Shown here piece after piece: positions 15,382 to 24,104 of a DNA stretch of 37,639 nt (the first letter of the stretch is position 1; every line of letters starts with the position of its first letter). The position numbers and the translations under genes are program-made. A model generated the notes under the pieces. It had not been told where the DNA came from, did not search any database, and worked only from the letters and a program-made list of their open reading frames with translations. Source of the stretch: Betaproteobacteria bacterium (GTDB lineage: Bacteria > Pseudomonadota > Gammaproteobacteria > Burkholderiales > Rhodocyclaceae); NCBI GenBank assembly GCA_009777925.1, contig WRKX01000011.1:1-37639 (forward strand), given 5' to 3'.

Positions 15382-16299
15382 TCAGGCGTGTAAAACACGG
15401 GGAGTTGCAGTAGACGCAGAGTGTAACAGTTGCGCGACAAATTGTTCGACTCCGCCGCGTTCATATTCCGCATCCGGCCAATCATAAAGATGACCTGCAA
15501 AGCCCCGCAACGCTGCCGCCGCCGGATTGTCCGGCAGGGCATTAACAATGGGCTGGCAGAGTTGTCCCAATTGTTTCAGGGTATTATCAAACGGAATCGC
15601 GCCGCCATACTCAAGCCGGGCAATGCCGCGCTCGGCAGCGAGCTTCTTCAAATTGCCGAAAATTATCTGCCCGCCGTTCGCGTTCTTCACCCTGTTCACC
15701 AGAATGCGGAAATGCCGCCGGGCAGCGCTGATTTTGCGGATCATGGCATAAGCATCGGTAATGGAGTCCCGCGCGCCGGACATAACCAGCACCACTTCGC
15801 CCGTCAGTCCCCAGGGAGACAAGCCTTCCGCATGGTTGGGGGAACTATCAATCAGGAGAACATCCACCGGTCTGGAGAGCGCCTGCATGCCGCTTCGCAA
15901 TGCCTCCTGTTCCGCCGGTAACAAACGCGCCAATCGCTCTGCCACCTTGTCAGCAGGAAGAATCCTGACGCCAGGAAACGGGGAAAAGAGGGTGTCTTCC
16001 AATGAGAGCTTGCGGCGCAAGACCTGAGTCAACTCTCCCCCGGCAGACATATTGAAAAAAACGCCGAGATTATTCCCGCCATTCTCATCCACCACCAGGA
16101 CTTCCTGACCCTGACGCGCCAGTTCAACCGCCACGTTGGCAACCAGTGTGGTTTTGCCTATGCCCGCTGTCGCGGAAGCGAAAGTCGCCACCCGCAACTG
16201 TCGGCTGGCAAATAGTCGCCGCAGGCCGGCAGCCTGGTCGTGGCTGAAATCAGCCACGCGCGAACTCCGCCGTCCCGGATTTGGCAGTAAAACCGGCAT
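15382..16299 (-). CDS. flhG: FlhG (FleN/YlxH), MinD-like flagellar number regulator
   Basis: A 305-residue MinD/ParA-type ATPase. The N-terminus has the DQAAGLRRLF motif (21-30) of FlhG proteins that stimulates FlhF GTPase. The P-loop reads ATAGIGKTT at 43-51: the second Lys (K49) is present, but the MinD-type signature Lys expected in GKGGVGKT is replaced by Thr44. The switch regions are VVDENGGNN (near 69-77) and LLIDSSPNH. The C-terminal helix GVEQFVAQLLHSA may be membrane-binding. FlhG limits flagellum number by acting on FlhF. It overlaps flhF by 50 bases, which may mean a later true start, although DQAAGL needs residues near 20. Confidence 0.9.
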   Translation of the reverse strand: MPVLLPNPGRRSSRVADFSHDQAAGLRRLFASRQLRVATFASATAGIGKTTLVANVAVELARQGQEVLVVDENGGNNLGVFFNMSAGGELTQVLRRKLSLEDTLFSPFPGVRILPADKVAERLARLLPAEQEALRSGMQALSRPVDVLLIDSSPNHAEGLSPWGLTGEVVLVMSGARDSITDAYAMIRKISAARRHFRILVNRVKNANGGQIIFGNLKKLAAERGIARLEYGGAIPFDNTLKQLGQLCQPIVNALPDNPAAAALRGFAGHLYDWPDAEYERGGVEQFVAQLLHSASTATPRVLHA

Positions 16300-17695
16300 T
16301 GGCCATCATCAGCCCCGGCTCCAGGCCGGTAAGACGGTGCGCCGGATCAGGCATCTCCTTGAAGGCGCGATGCAGCAAATAGGCGCGGTTGGGCAGGTGC
16401 AAATCCTCCGGAACCCGCTGTCCGTTGGAGACATAATCCAGACGCAGCCCATGCCGGATAATCGCGTCAATAGCCGGCGCCAGCGCGGTCGCCTCATCAA
16501 TCTTGGTCAGAATGCAGCCCGCGAGATCATCGCCGCGATAGGAACGCACCACATCATCCAGGGTATCGCCCCGCACTGTGGCGGAAAGCAGCAAAAGACG
16601 ACGGACGCCACAGGCGGAAAGCATGTTGTTCAATTCCACGACCAGCCGGTCTTTCTGGCTCATGCCCATCGTGTCAATCAGTACCATGTGCTTGTTTTGC
16701 AGTTCGCCCAGAATCTGGTGCAGCTCTTCGGCATCCCTGGCGAGATAAACCGCAATGCCAAGAATGCGCCCGTAGATGCGAAGCTGCTCATAAGCGCCAA
16801 TCCGATAACTGTCCGTCGTCACCAGCGCCACCCTGTTCGCGCCATGCCTTAACACGCAGCGGGCAGCGAGCTTGGCCGCCGTCGTGGTCTTGCCGACGCC
16901 GGTAGGCCCGGTCAGCGCATAGACGCCGCCCTTGTCAATCAAATCAACAGGGGATACCGAAAGACTTTTCTCCGCCACACTCCGGCTCCAGGCAAACGCC
17001 TGTGGCAAATCCAGCTTCGGCGACAGGTCGGCAAGCAACTCGCGGGCAAAACAAGGGGAAAAGCCCGCGTCCAGCATCCGGCGCAATACTTCCGTCTTGA
17101 CAGGCTGCCGCCGCGCGGTTTCCCCCCAGATAAAGCCCGCCAGATGTTGTTCAACGACTTTACGCAAGGAGCGAATTTCCGCGAGCACTTCCGCCGGAAT
17201 CTCCGGCGCGTCGCGCAGTTCTATTGGTTGAGATACGCTTTTCTGTTGCGCCGGACGCGCGTTACGCAACGAATCCGGCATCGGAATGCCCGCATTGACA
17301 AGCGGAGCGGAACGTTTTTCTACCGGGCGCGAATGATTGGGACTTGCTCCGGCACGATTGCCACCGCGAACTTCAGGGCGACTGTCAATATGCTCGGCGC
17401 GGGAAATCAGCGGAGCGTGCATGGGCGGCAGAGGATCACTCTGCCGGGGCGCGGCGCGGGAAAGCTCGACCCGGTAGGCTTCATCCTCGTCATGGTAACG
17501 CTTGACGAAAGCGCGCGCCTTTTCCTCCACCGGCGAAGCGATGGAGGCCATGTCGCGCGCGGCAACCGCCATAATTTCCACGCCGCCGCCGGGCAGGCTG
17601 CGATTGGATAGGATGATGGCATCCTGTCCCAAAGTCTCCTTGACTTTACGCAGGACTTCGCCCGCGTTGGCGGCAACAAATTTCTTTACGTTCAT
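16250..17695 (-). CDS. flhF: FlhF, SRP-type GTPase for flagellar placement
   Basis: A 481-residue SRP-family GTPase: a basic N-terminal B-domain (1-~70), a low-complexity Pro/Arg-rich linker (~75-165), then NG domains. G-motifs are GPTGVGKTT (263-271), TTDSYRIGAYEQL (G2, near 293-305), DTMGMSQKD (G3, 341-349) and TKIDEA (G4, 397-402). It marks the cell pole where the flagellum forms and recruits the export gate and the MS ring. It follows flhA with a four-base overlap (17692-17695). The C-terminal ~35 residues run over the start of flhG. The LTGLEPGLMMANAG tail is variable in the family. Confidence 0.95.
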   Translation of the reverse strand: MNVKKFVAANAGEVLRKVKETLGQDAIILSNRSLPGGGVEIMAVAARDMASIASPVEEKARAFVKRYHDEDEAYRVELSRAAPRQSDPLPPMHAPLISRAEHIDSRPEVRGGNRAGASPNHSRPVEKRSAPLVNAGIPMPDSLRNARPAQQKSVSQPIELRDAPEIPAEVLAEIRSLRKVVEQHLAGFIWGETARRQPVKTEVLRRMLDAGFSPCFARELLADLSPKLDLPQAFAWSRSVAEKSLSVSPVDLIDKGGVYALTGPTGVGKTTTAAKLAARCVLRHGANRVALVTTDSYRIGAYEQLRIYGRILGIAVYLARDAEELHQILGELQNKHMVLIDTMGMSQKDRLVVELNNMLSACGVRRLLLLSATVRGDTLDDVVRSYRGDDLAGCILTKIDEATALAPAIDAIIRHGLRLDYVSNGQRVPEDLHLPNRAYLLHRAFKEMPDPAHRLTGLEPGLMMANAGFTAKSGTAEFARG

Positions 17696-19785
17696 GACCT
17701 GCCTCCAATGATAGAGGTAACCTTAAGGAACCGGGTTTCGGGAACTTCGTTATGGGCTATGACTTTCAACTGCGGAATACTGCGGCGCAGGAAACGGGAA
17801 AGGAGGAAACGGAGCGCGCCGGGCACAAGCAACACGGCGGGCAGATTCAATTCTTCCTGACGGCGGGTCGCTTCCGCCGCTTCTTTCAGGAGACCGTCGG
17901 CCAGACCCGGCTCCAGCGCCACCGCGCCGCTTGTGCCGTTTACGGTTTGCAGCAACAAACGCTCCAGCTTCGGCTCAAGGGTCATGATCTGCATTTCATT
18001 GCCGCTCGGATAAATGTCCTGGATAATCGCGCGTCCAAGCGCCACCCGAACCTGCGCGGTTAGATCGTCGACATTCTGGGTACGCCCCGCCATATCAGCC
18101 AGGGTTTCGACGATAGTGCGCATGTCGCGGATGTGAATACCCTCGTCAAGCAGATTCTGGAGAACCTTTTGCAGGGTTCCGAGCGAAATGGATTTGGGCA
18201 CAAAGTCTTCCAGGAGTTTGGGCATTTCCTGTCCCAAATGATCGAGAAGCTGCTGGACTTCCTGCCGTCCCAGGAGAGCAGCGGCATTGTTCAACAATAC
18301 CTGATTCATATGCGTAGCAATTACCGTGGCCGCGTCTACCACGGTATAACCATATGCCTGCGCCTGGTCGCGCAGGCGCGGCTCGATCCAGACGGCTTCC
18401 AGGCCAAAGGCCGGGTCTTTGGTCTTCGTCCCCTCCAGTTCGCCTACCACACGCCCCGGATTGATCGCCAGATTCTGACCGGGGAAAGCCTCGCCCGTGC
18501 CGATCTCCACCCCTTTCAGGAGAATGCGATATACATTGGGCTTCAATTCCAGATTGTCCCGAATATGCACTGAGGAAACGAGAAAGCCGATGTCCTGCGC
18601 GAACTTCTTGCGGATGCCACGAATGCGGCGCAGGAGTTCGCCATCCTGGGTCTTGTCGACCAGCGGAATCAGGCGATAACCCACTTCCAGCCCCAGCACA
18701 TCCAGCGGCACTACATCCGCCCAGGAGGCTTCCTGCGATTCCTGCGCCGGCGTCGGTTTTGGTCGAGCCGGGGCAGCGCGGGCGGTCTGGAGCTTTGAGC
18801 CTTGCAGCATCTTCCAGCCGAGTAAGGAGAGAATGCCCGCCAGCATGAGGAACACCAAATTGGGCATACCGGGAATAATGCCCATACCGCCCAGAATCCC
18901 CGCCGTAATGAATACAACGCTATGGTTGCGGAATACCTGGGCCACAAATTGCAGACTGACTTCTTTTTCATCCGAAACGCGGGTCACCACCATGCCAGCG
19001 GCAATCGAGATAACCAGGGCGGGAATCTGCGCCACCAGCCCGTCGCCAATCGCCAGAAGGGTGTAGGTACGCGCGGCGTCGGCCAGGGCCAGGTCGTGCT
19101 GCAACACCCCGATAATCAGGCCGCCGATGATATTGATAAGGGTAATGACTATCCCCGCGATGGCGTCACCCCGCACAAACTTGGAAGCGCCGTCCATGGA
19201 GCCGAAGAATTCCGCTTCCCTGGCAATATCGGAACGGCGTTGCCGCGCTTCATCCTCGCCGATCAGGCCGGCATTCAGGTCGGCGTCAATCGCCATCTGC
19301 TTGCCGGGCATGGCGTCCAGGGTAAAGCGGGCGGCAACTTCGGCAACCCGTCCGGCGCCTTTGGTAATCACAATAAAATTGATGATGACCAGAATCAGAA
19401 AAACAATGACACCGACCGTGTAATTGCCGCCAATAAGAAACTGCCCGAACGCTTCAATGACCTTGCCTGCCGCGTCGCTGCCCGTATGCCCGTGCAGCAT
19501 GACAACGCGGGTAGAAGCGACGTTTAGCGAAAGGCGCAACAGCGTCGTCACCAAAAGCACTGTGGGGAAAACAGAGAATTCCAGCGTCTTGCGTACCTGA
19601 ATCGCCACCAGCAAGATCAGTACCGACAGGGCGATGTTGAAGGTAAAGAACACGTCCAGCATGAAAGGCGGCAGCGGCAGCACCAGCATCGCCAGAATCA
19701 TGATGATGAGTACCGGCGCGCCCAGTTGTACGATGTTTACGCGGGAGAAAGCGTTTTGCAGGGTCAGGGAGAGGGCTGCTGCCAT
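17692..19785 (-). CDS. flhA: FlhA, flagellar type III export gate protein
   Basis: A 697-residue export-gate protein: eight membrane spans in the first ~330 residues, including the conserved FHIPEP-region loop with KGAGRVAEVAARFTLDAMPG and MAIDADLNAGLI (about 140-170), and a large cytoplasmic domain (~355-697) that binds chaperone-substrate complexes. It forms the ring that energises export of flagellar subunits with FlhB, FliP, FliQ and FliR. The stop of flhB and start of flhA share a base (TGATG), and the end overlaps flhF by four. Length matches the family (about 690-700). Confidence 0.97.
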   Translation of the reverse strand: MAAALSLTLQNAFSRVNIVQLGAPVLIIMILAMLVLPLPPFMLDVFFTFNIALSVLILLVAIQVRKTLEFSVFPTVLLVTTLLRLSLNVASTRVVMLHGHTGSDAAGKVIEAFGQFLIGGNYTVGVIVFLILVIINFIVITKGAGRVAEVAARFTLDAMPGKQMAIDADLNAGLIGEDEARQRRSDIAREAEFFGSMDGASKFVRGDAIAGIVITLINIIGGLIIGVLQHDLALADAARTYTLLAIGDGLVAQIPALVISIAAGMVVTRVSDEKEVSLQFVAQVFRNHSVVFITAGILGGMGIIPGMPNLVFLMLAGILSLLGWKMLQGSKLQTARAAPARPKPTPAQESQEASWADVVPLDVLGLEVGYRLIPLVDKTQDGELLRRIRGIRKKFAQDIGFLVSSVHIRDNLELKPNVYRILLKGVEIGTGEAFPGQNLAINPGRVVGELEGTKTKDPAFGLEAVWIEPRLRDQAQAYGYTVVDAATVIATHMNQVLLNNAAALLGRQEVQQLLDHLGQEMPKLLEDFVPKSISLGTLQKVLQNLLDEGIHIRDMRTIVETLADMAGRTQNVDDLTAQVRVALGRAIIQDIYPSGNEMQIMTLEPKLERLLLQTVNGTSGAVALEPGLADGLLKEAAEATRRQEELNLPAVLLVPGALRFLLSRFLRRSIPQLKVIAHNEVPETRFLKVTSIIGGRS

Positions 19786-20921
19786 CAGGCGACCTCCGGC
19801 ACGGCAAACTCAGGTGGCACGGGTACGTCTCTGGGCGGAACCGGATAATTCCCGCCCTCCTTGCGCCACAGGTTAAGCTGATAAACGTAAGCCAGCACTT
19901 CAGCAACGGCGGCATACAACGCGCCCGGTATCAGCTCGTCAATTTCTGTGAATTTATACAGGGCGCGCGCCAGGGGCGGAGCTTCCAGCATGGGAATCCC
20001 ATGTTCCGCGCCAATGACCTTGATCTTCCTGGCAATCTCGCCCATTCCTTTGGCTACCACCCTGGGAGCGCGCATACCTTCCTTGTAGGCGAGCGCTACC
20101 GCAAAATGAGTCGGGTTGGTCACGATCACGTCGGCTTCAGGAATCGCCGCCATCATGCGTTTTCTCGCCGCTTCCCGCTGCAGGCTGCGGATACGCCCTT
20201 TTACGAGCGGGTCGCCTTCCGTTTCCTTGCTTTCCCTTCTTACTTCGTCCTTGGTCATTTTCAGCTTGTTGTAGTACTGCCAAATCTGGAAGGGAACATC
20301 GGCAATCACCACCAGGATAATTGAGAACACCACCACAAAAAAGGTAAAGGTAAGGAGTTTCCCGGCAGATACCAGACTTACGTTCAGAGGTAACGCCAGG
20401 AGACCGAAAATTTCTTCCCGTTCGCTCCAGAGCGTCAATACCGCCACGCCGCCAATCAACAGGGCTTTCAGGATGGCTTTCGCCAACTCCATCAGGCTGT
20501 TCCAGGAAAAAAGGCGGCCTATGCCGGAAATGGGATTCAACTTCCCCAGATTAGGCGTAAGCGCCTTGGCGGAAAACACCCAGGAATTCAGGACGAAAGG
20601 CGGAATCAGGGCGGCGACGATAAGCGCCAGCAGGAGAGGCGAGAAGTAGAGTATCGCGTCCGTGCCCAGATCGAAAAGGCGGGGAAAAACAAGGTGCGGC
20701 TCACGCGCAAACATTGGGTCAATCGTGAGTCCCTTCCGCATGATCCGCATGACGTTCTGGATGGCCCAACTGCCGAAGAGCCAGAAAAAAGAGGCTGCCA
20801 CTATGAGGACAAGAAAACTTCCGAGTTCCCGCGAATGGGGGACTTGTCCCTCGCCACGGGCCTGCTCGATGCGTCGGCCTGTAGGCTGTTCTGTCTTTTC
20901 GAGGTCGCTTCCTTCTGCCAT
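19785..20921 (-). CDS. flhB: FlhB, flagellar export switch protein
   Basis: A 378-residue export-gate protein with four membrane spans (about 35-55, 88-112, 145-165 and 188-210) and a cytoplasmic domain that cuts itself at NPTH (269-272, in DVIVTNPTHFAVAL). This switches export from rod/hook to filament substrates. The N-terminus EKTEQPTGRRIEQARGEGQVPHSRE is split over the family's conserved basic start. It is the first gene of the flhB-flhA-flhF-flhG-fliA-motC-motD run. An AT-rich stretch upstream carries candidate promoters. Its tail after ~360 (PPRDVPVPPEF) is Pro-rich, as in many FlhB proteins. Confidence 0.96.
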   Translation of the reverse strand: MAEGSDLEKTEQPTGRRIEQARGEGQVPHSRELGSFLVLIVAASFFWLFGSWAIQNVMRIMRKGLTIDPMFAREPHLVFPRLFDLGTDAILYFSPLLLALIVAALIPPFVLNSWVFSAKALTPNLGKLNPISGIGRLFSWNSLMELAKAILKALLIGGVAVLTLWSEREEIFGLLALPLNVSLVSAGKLLTFTFFVVVFSIILVVIADVPFQIWQYYNKLKMTKDEVRRESKETEGDPLVKGRIRSLQREAARKRMMAAIPEADVIVTNPTHFAVALAYKEGMRAPRVVAKGMGEIARKIKVIGAEHGIPMLEAPPLARALYKFTEIDELIPGALYAAVAEVLAYVYQLNLWRKEGGNYPVPPRDVPVPPEFAVPEVA

Positions 20922-20991
20922 GACATTGCCACTGTTCAGGTGGCGATATTATAGGAAAAATTCTGAAAAATTAAATAGGTAGAAGAGTTTT

Positions 20992-21020
20992 TTTATAATT
21001 TAATTTAACTTGACAAACAA
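20992..21020 (-). promoter_or_regulatory. Candidate promoter for the flhB operon
   Basis: On the minus strand TTGTTT (21020-21015) and TATAAA (20997-20992) are 17 bases apart, about 70 bases ahead of flhB. Overlapping it at 21027-21013 is TGGCAG-N5-TTGT, close to the sigma-54 consensus TGGCAC-N5-TTGC but lacking the -12 GC. The two cannot both be primary sites. Sequence alone does not decide. Confidence 0.35.
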
Positions 21021-21246
21021 TCTGCCAGGGCATGAGGGTGAAAATCGGCGGCAAAAAGCAGACAAACATAAGGTATTTTCGCATTTTATGTTTATAAATA
21101 GCTGATTTTATTTAAATTTTTGAGCAGCTCCATACTTGGAGCGTTTTCGCTGTAAATGTGTGCATTTTACGCACACTCTCCCGACCAGACGATCTTGTAG
21201 ACGGCAATGCAGGGGTTTGCATCCCTTCCCTTGTTGTTACGGTCGA

Positions 21247-21270
21247 AACCCCGGCCTTCAGGCCGGGGTT
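21247..21270 (+). repeat. Perfect hairpin, dispersed repeat family
   Basis: AACCCCGGCC and its exact complement form a 10-bp stem with a TTCA loop, followed by CC. The core matches the hairpin at 6441-6468, and the layout matches 37506-37525 (CCCCTGCC-TGAA-GGCAGGGG, then ATTCC). It lies 37 bases past the nuclease stop without a T-run. It resembles REP sequences or the ends of IS200/IS605-type elements. Confidence 0.65.
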
Positions 21271-21307
21271 CCAAACCGGAGTTAGTTTTACGATGAATGA
21301 CGAATTA

Positions 21308-22144
21308 TTAAGCCAGAAGCTGATTCAACCACATGCCCAAACGGTATCCCGCCAGCGCAATACGCTGCCGCGCCGTGGCTTTTGCCTGTTGATGAAATTC
21401 CGGGGAAATTTCTCCATCTTCGCCGGGCGGATAAACCCCGCGCTCTACCAAGGCTCTGCTTTCCGCCAGCCAGTTTTTTACAGCGCCGGGTTTGCCGCCA
21501 TCCTGAGTCCGCTCAATGTCCGGGAGCGAAGCCCGCAGGCGCTCGCCGCGCAGCCAGAGAGGCCCCGGCAGATCGTCCCAATAGCGATGCAATGAAATTC
21601 GCTCATGCGGACGGGCAAAGAATCTTGCGTTAAACAGATTGCCGCCCCGGTCGGAACGTCCCTGGGTATGCAAGGGCTGGTGCAAGTCCCCGACGAGATG
21701 CAGCAGCCAGACCAATGCGTAAGCCCGTTCATCCTGCCCTCGCGTACTATTCGCCAATATTTCTGCAAGTTCGGGCAGGCGTTTTGCAAGCTGGCCGCCC
21801 GCTTCGTCCTGATAATGCCAGTCGCCATGTCGCGCCATGTTCGGAAAGCCCGGCAGCAGCGGGGTTTCCGGCTCATCGGAAGAATAGAAGCGTTTGTCAC
21901 GGCGAATATCATCCGCCCAAATGGCAGCCTCCAGAAACGCGCCGTAATCCGGGTCTTCTTCCTGTTGCCGCGCCCGCCAGCGACTGTAATCTGGATGCTG
22001 TTTGATTAGAATAACCGCTTGCTGCCGGATTGGTTCTTCCATAACTTCCCAGGCCAGCGCCGCAATCTGCCGGTGTCCGGCGGCATTCCACGCCATAGCA
22101 GTCAGAGGCAGGCAGCCCACGAGCAGGAAGAACCATCGTTTCAT
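21308..22144 (-). CDS. Secreted S1/P1-type nuclease
   Basis: A 278-residue zinc nuclease. The signal peptide ends TAMA (18), which leaves Trp19 as the mature N-terminus. In S1/P1 enzymes that Trp ligates zinc through its backbone, so the cleavage site fits the family exactly. Further expected zinc ligands are H24 in AGHRQIA, D78/D79 in IWADDIR, H110 in DWHYQ, and H149, D153 and H159 in HLVGDLHQPLH; RGGN follows near 166-169. It would degrade single-stranded DNA/RNA in the periplasm or outside the cell, perhaps for phosphate or nucleoside supply. An in-frame GTG at 22156 adds four residues. It begins 15 bases after rsmI and is probably cotranscribed. Confidence 0.92.
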   Translation of the reverse strand: MKRWFFLLVGCLPLTAMAWNAAGHRQIAALAWEVMEEPIRQQAVILIKQHPDYSRWRARQQEEDPDYGAFLEAAIWADDIRRDKRFYSSDEPETPLLPGFPNMARHGDWHYQDEAGGQLAKRLPELAEILANSTRGQDERAYALVWLLHLVGDLHQPLHTQGRSDRGGNLFNARFFARPHERISLHRYWDDLPGPLWLRGERLRASLPDIERTQDGGKPGAVKNWLAESRALVERGVYPPGEDGEISPEFHQQAKATARQRIALAGYRLGMWLNQLLA

Positions 22145-22159
22145 GCCGAAAGACACCCG

Positions 22160-23026
22160 CTATTCATCCGCTAAGGCGCATTCATAAAGCGCGTTCCGGT
22201 TTGCGCCGGTAAGCGCCGCCGCCAGACGAACCGCCTGGCTTTTCGGCAAGCCTTCCTGCAACAGGAGTCTGAGCGCCCGTAGCCCCGAATCCGCTACCGC
22301 TTTTTCCCGCGCGTTTTCATCCGCCGCCACGATCAGCACAAATTCTCCTTTTTGCCGCATCGCGTCAGCCTTCAGCCAGGCTGCCGCTTCACCAAGCGGC
22401 AGACGGCAAATCTGTTCAAATTGCTTGCTGATTTCACGCGCAATGACGAGCGTGCGCGTCGCCCCCAGACATTTATTCATATCCACGACGCTCTTTAGAA
22501 CCCGATGCGGCGCTTCATAAAAAACCAGGGCGCAGGCAAGACCCGCCAGATCATTGAGCGCCTTTTGCCGCTGACTTGCGGATGCGGGAAGAAAGCCGTA
22601 AAAAAACCAATGCGGATGGGAAAGACCGGCGGCGGAAAGCGCGGTCGTCGCGGCGCACGCCCCCGGCAGGGGAATGACCCTGCCGCCTGCCGCATGAACG
22701 CTGGCGACAATTCGCGCCCCGGGGTCGGAAATGGCGGGCGTGCCGGCGTCAGAGATGAGCGCAACACTCTCTCCCGCCGCCAGCAGCGCCAGAATTCGCG
22801 CCGCTGCCTGTTCTTCGTTATGTTCGTGCGCCGCCAGAAGGCGCGCGCGGGAACCAAGATATTTCAACAAGGGGGCGGAATGGCGGGTATCCTCCGCCGC
22901 GACCCAGGCTGTCTCGCGCAATATAGCGCGGGCGCGCTCGGTAATGTCGGCAAGATTCCCAAGCGGCGTAGGAACCACATACAATGGCGCATACAGGGTT
23001 GTGTCTGGAGAAAATGTGGATGGCAT
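22160..23026 (-). CDS. rsmI: RsmI, 16S rRNA 2'-O-methyltransferase (C1402)
   Basis: A 288-residue tetrapyrrole-methylase-fold enzyme that methylates the ribose of C1402 in 16S rRNA. Visible motifs are LYVVPTPLGNLADIT near the start, AEDTRHSAPLLKYLG, ALISDAGTPAISDPGA (S-adenosylmethionine site) and FYEAPHRVLKSV. I chose ATG at 23026 because the family core begins about 15 residues later; a frame reaching 23113 would add 29 atypical residues and overlap yraN. It is divergent from yraN, as in E. coli (yraL/rsmI against the yraM-N-O-P group). Confidence 0.92.
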   Translation of the reverse strand: MPSTFSPDTTLYAPLYVVPTPLGNLADITERARAILRETAWVAAEDTRHSAPLLKYLGSRARLLAAHEHNEEQAAARILALLAAGESVALISDAGTPAISDPGARIVASVHAAGGRVIPLPGACAATTALSAAGLSHPHWFFYGFLPASASQRQKALNDLAGLACALVFYEAPHRVLKSVVDMNKCLGATRTLVIAREISKQFEQICRLPLGEAAAWLKADAMRQKGEFVLIVAADENAREKAVADSGLRALRLLLQEGLPKSQAVRLAAALTGANRNALYECALADE

Positions 23027-23106
23027 GGATGTTCTGGTCGGGCGGGTTTGCCCGCTGGCAAAATAAATGGAAAGCTGTCTGGAATGGGATATGGGCGAAA
23101 CATACC

Positions 23107-23493
23107 ATGTCATCAGGCATTTCGGGCGGGCATCCTGACGGAATGAAAGCGGAAGCCCTGGCGGCCGATTTTCTGTGCGCCCACGGCTTACGGATCATCA
23201 CCCGTAATTTTCGGATACGCGGCGGGGAAATAGACCTGATCGCGCGGGAAAAAACAGCGACGCTGGACGTTATCGTTTTTGTCGAAGTGCGACTGCGCCG
23301 TTCGCAACGCTTTGGCGGCGCGGCAGCAAGCATCATAACCAGAAAACGCCGCCGTATCATCCTCGCGGCGCGGCACTGGCTATCAAGGCAGGGCAACAGG
23401 CGGCAATCCTGCCGCTTTGATTGCATCCTCCTGAGTCGGTTGGAACCGGCAGGTATTGAATGGATAAAACATGCGTTTCGCGCGGATGTTTAG
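23107..23493 (+). CDS. yraN: YraN family (UPF0102) endonuclease-like protein
   Basis: A 128-residue protein with the UPF0102 pattern: KAEALAADFL near 13-22, TRNFRIRGGEIDLIA, VFVEVRLRRSQRFGGAAASI, then CRFDCILL and EWIKHAF at the end. This is a restriction-endonuclease-like fold whose E...D...ExK/R residues are retained (GEIDL, VEVR). Cellular role is not established. An upstream in-frame ATG at 23014 gives a Trp-rich extension unlike the family; Met at 23107 gives normal length. It overlaps the HIRAN gene by 8-23 bases, depending on the start chosen there. Confidence 0.88.
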   Translation: MSSGISGGHPDGMKAEALAADFLCAHGLRIITRNFRIRGGEIDLIAREKTATLDVIVFVEVRLRRSQRFGGAAASIITRKRRRIILAARHWLSRQGNRRQSCRFDCILLSRLEPAGIEWIKHAFRADV

Positions 23494-23863
23494 AGCTTTA
23501 TTCGCCGCCTGCCTGCTGTTCATTCTGTCTGCCGTCGCTCTGGCAGAAGGGCAGGTTCGGCTGCTCGTGCAATCGTCGCCGCTGGCAGGCAGCCAGTTTC
23601 ACGCGCTGGCGCGGCTTGCCGGAAAGATACAGGCGGGTGATTCCCTGACCTTGCGCCGCGAACCGGACAACCGTTTTGACGCCAACGCCGTGCGTGTGGA
23701 GTGGCAGGACGAAATGCTGGGCTACGTGCCGCGCCGGGAAAATCGCGCCGTAGCGGCAGCGATGGATCGCGGCGAATTGCTGGACGGGCGCGTCGTCCGC
23801 TTCGCCCCGGACGATCCCGACCCCTGGCAGCGCCTGCGCCTGGAAATATGGCTCAGGCTTTGA
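23471..23863 (+). CDS. Secreted HIRAN-domain protein
   Basis: A 130-residue protein: signal peptide (about 1-25, ending ALA) and a HIRAN domain (about 30-128) with FHALARLAGKIQAGDSL, REPDNRFDANAVRVEW and LGYVPRRENRAVAAAMDRGE. HIRAN modules bind DNA 3' ends in eukaryotic HLTF. Standalone exported bacterial versions are common, and their role is unknown. It takes the place between yraN and diaA. The start overlaps yraN by 23 bases; Met6 (23486) is an alternative. Its last 13 codons (WQRLRLEIWLRL and stop) are repeated 560 bases downstream in a decayed copy. Confidence 0.85.
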   Translation: MRFARMFRALFAACLLFILSAVALAEGQVRLLVQSSPLAGSQFHALARLAGKIQAGDSLTLRREPDNRFDANAVRVEWQDEMLGYVPRRENRAVAAAMDRGELLDGRVVRFAPDDPDPWQRLRLEIWLRL

Positions 23864-23985
23864 CGGGTGATTTATTCCGCCCCTGCGCCGTACCAGGACA
23901 ATCACATTTACCCCCCGAAGATATTGCTTATGAGATTCTGCTCGTTGATGGTGAAGGAAAGAGCATGGTCGTCTGCGCCAAATAG
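23848..23985 (+). CDS. Possible 45-residue ORF overlapping the HIRAN gene end
   Basis: A frame from ATG at 23848 gives MAQALTGDLF and continues to DGEGKSMVVCAK and stop. It overlaps the HIRAN gene by 16 bases. The equivalent ATG in the downstream copy (24409) begins MGEALTYDPF and then shifts frame. No family recognised and the ribosome site is weak. It may be coding, or only part of a duplicated block. Confidence 0.2.
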   Translation: MAQALTGDLFRPCAVPGQSHLPPEDIAYEILLVDGEGKSMVVCAK

Positions 23986-24104
23986 CGGGCGTGGATTACA
24001 AGGTCAATCTGGCGATCCGGGGCAGGCGAGGTTTCGTGGATCATAAATATATGAGTTGCAAAGGCCGTGATAAATGCGCTGACCTTAACAGAAATCGGCA
24101 TGAT

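Larger units (their letters stand above)
20922..21307. other. AT-rich gap between flhB and the S1/P1 nuclease gene
   Basis: There is no convincing gene in 386 bases. The flhB side is markedly AT-rich (about 20955-21125), unlike the rest of the window, and holds the candidate promoter. The nuclease side has a perfect hairpin at 21247-21270. A short Met frame from 21158 runs into the nuclease gene on the opposite strand and is taken as a shadow. Confidence 0.55.
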
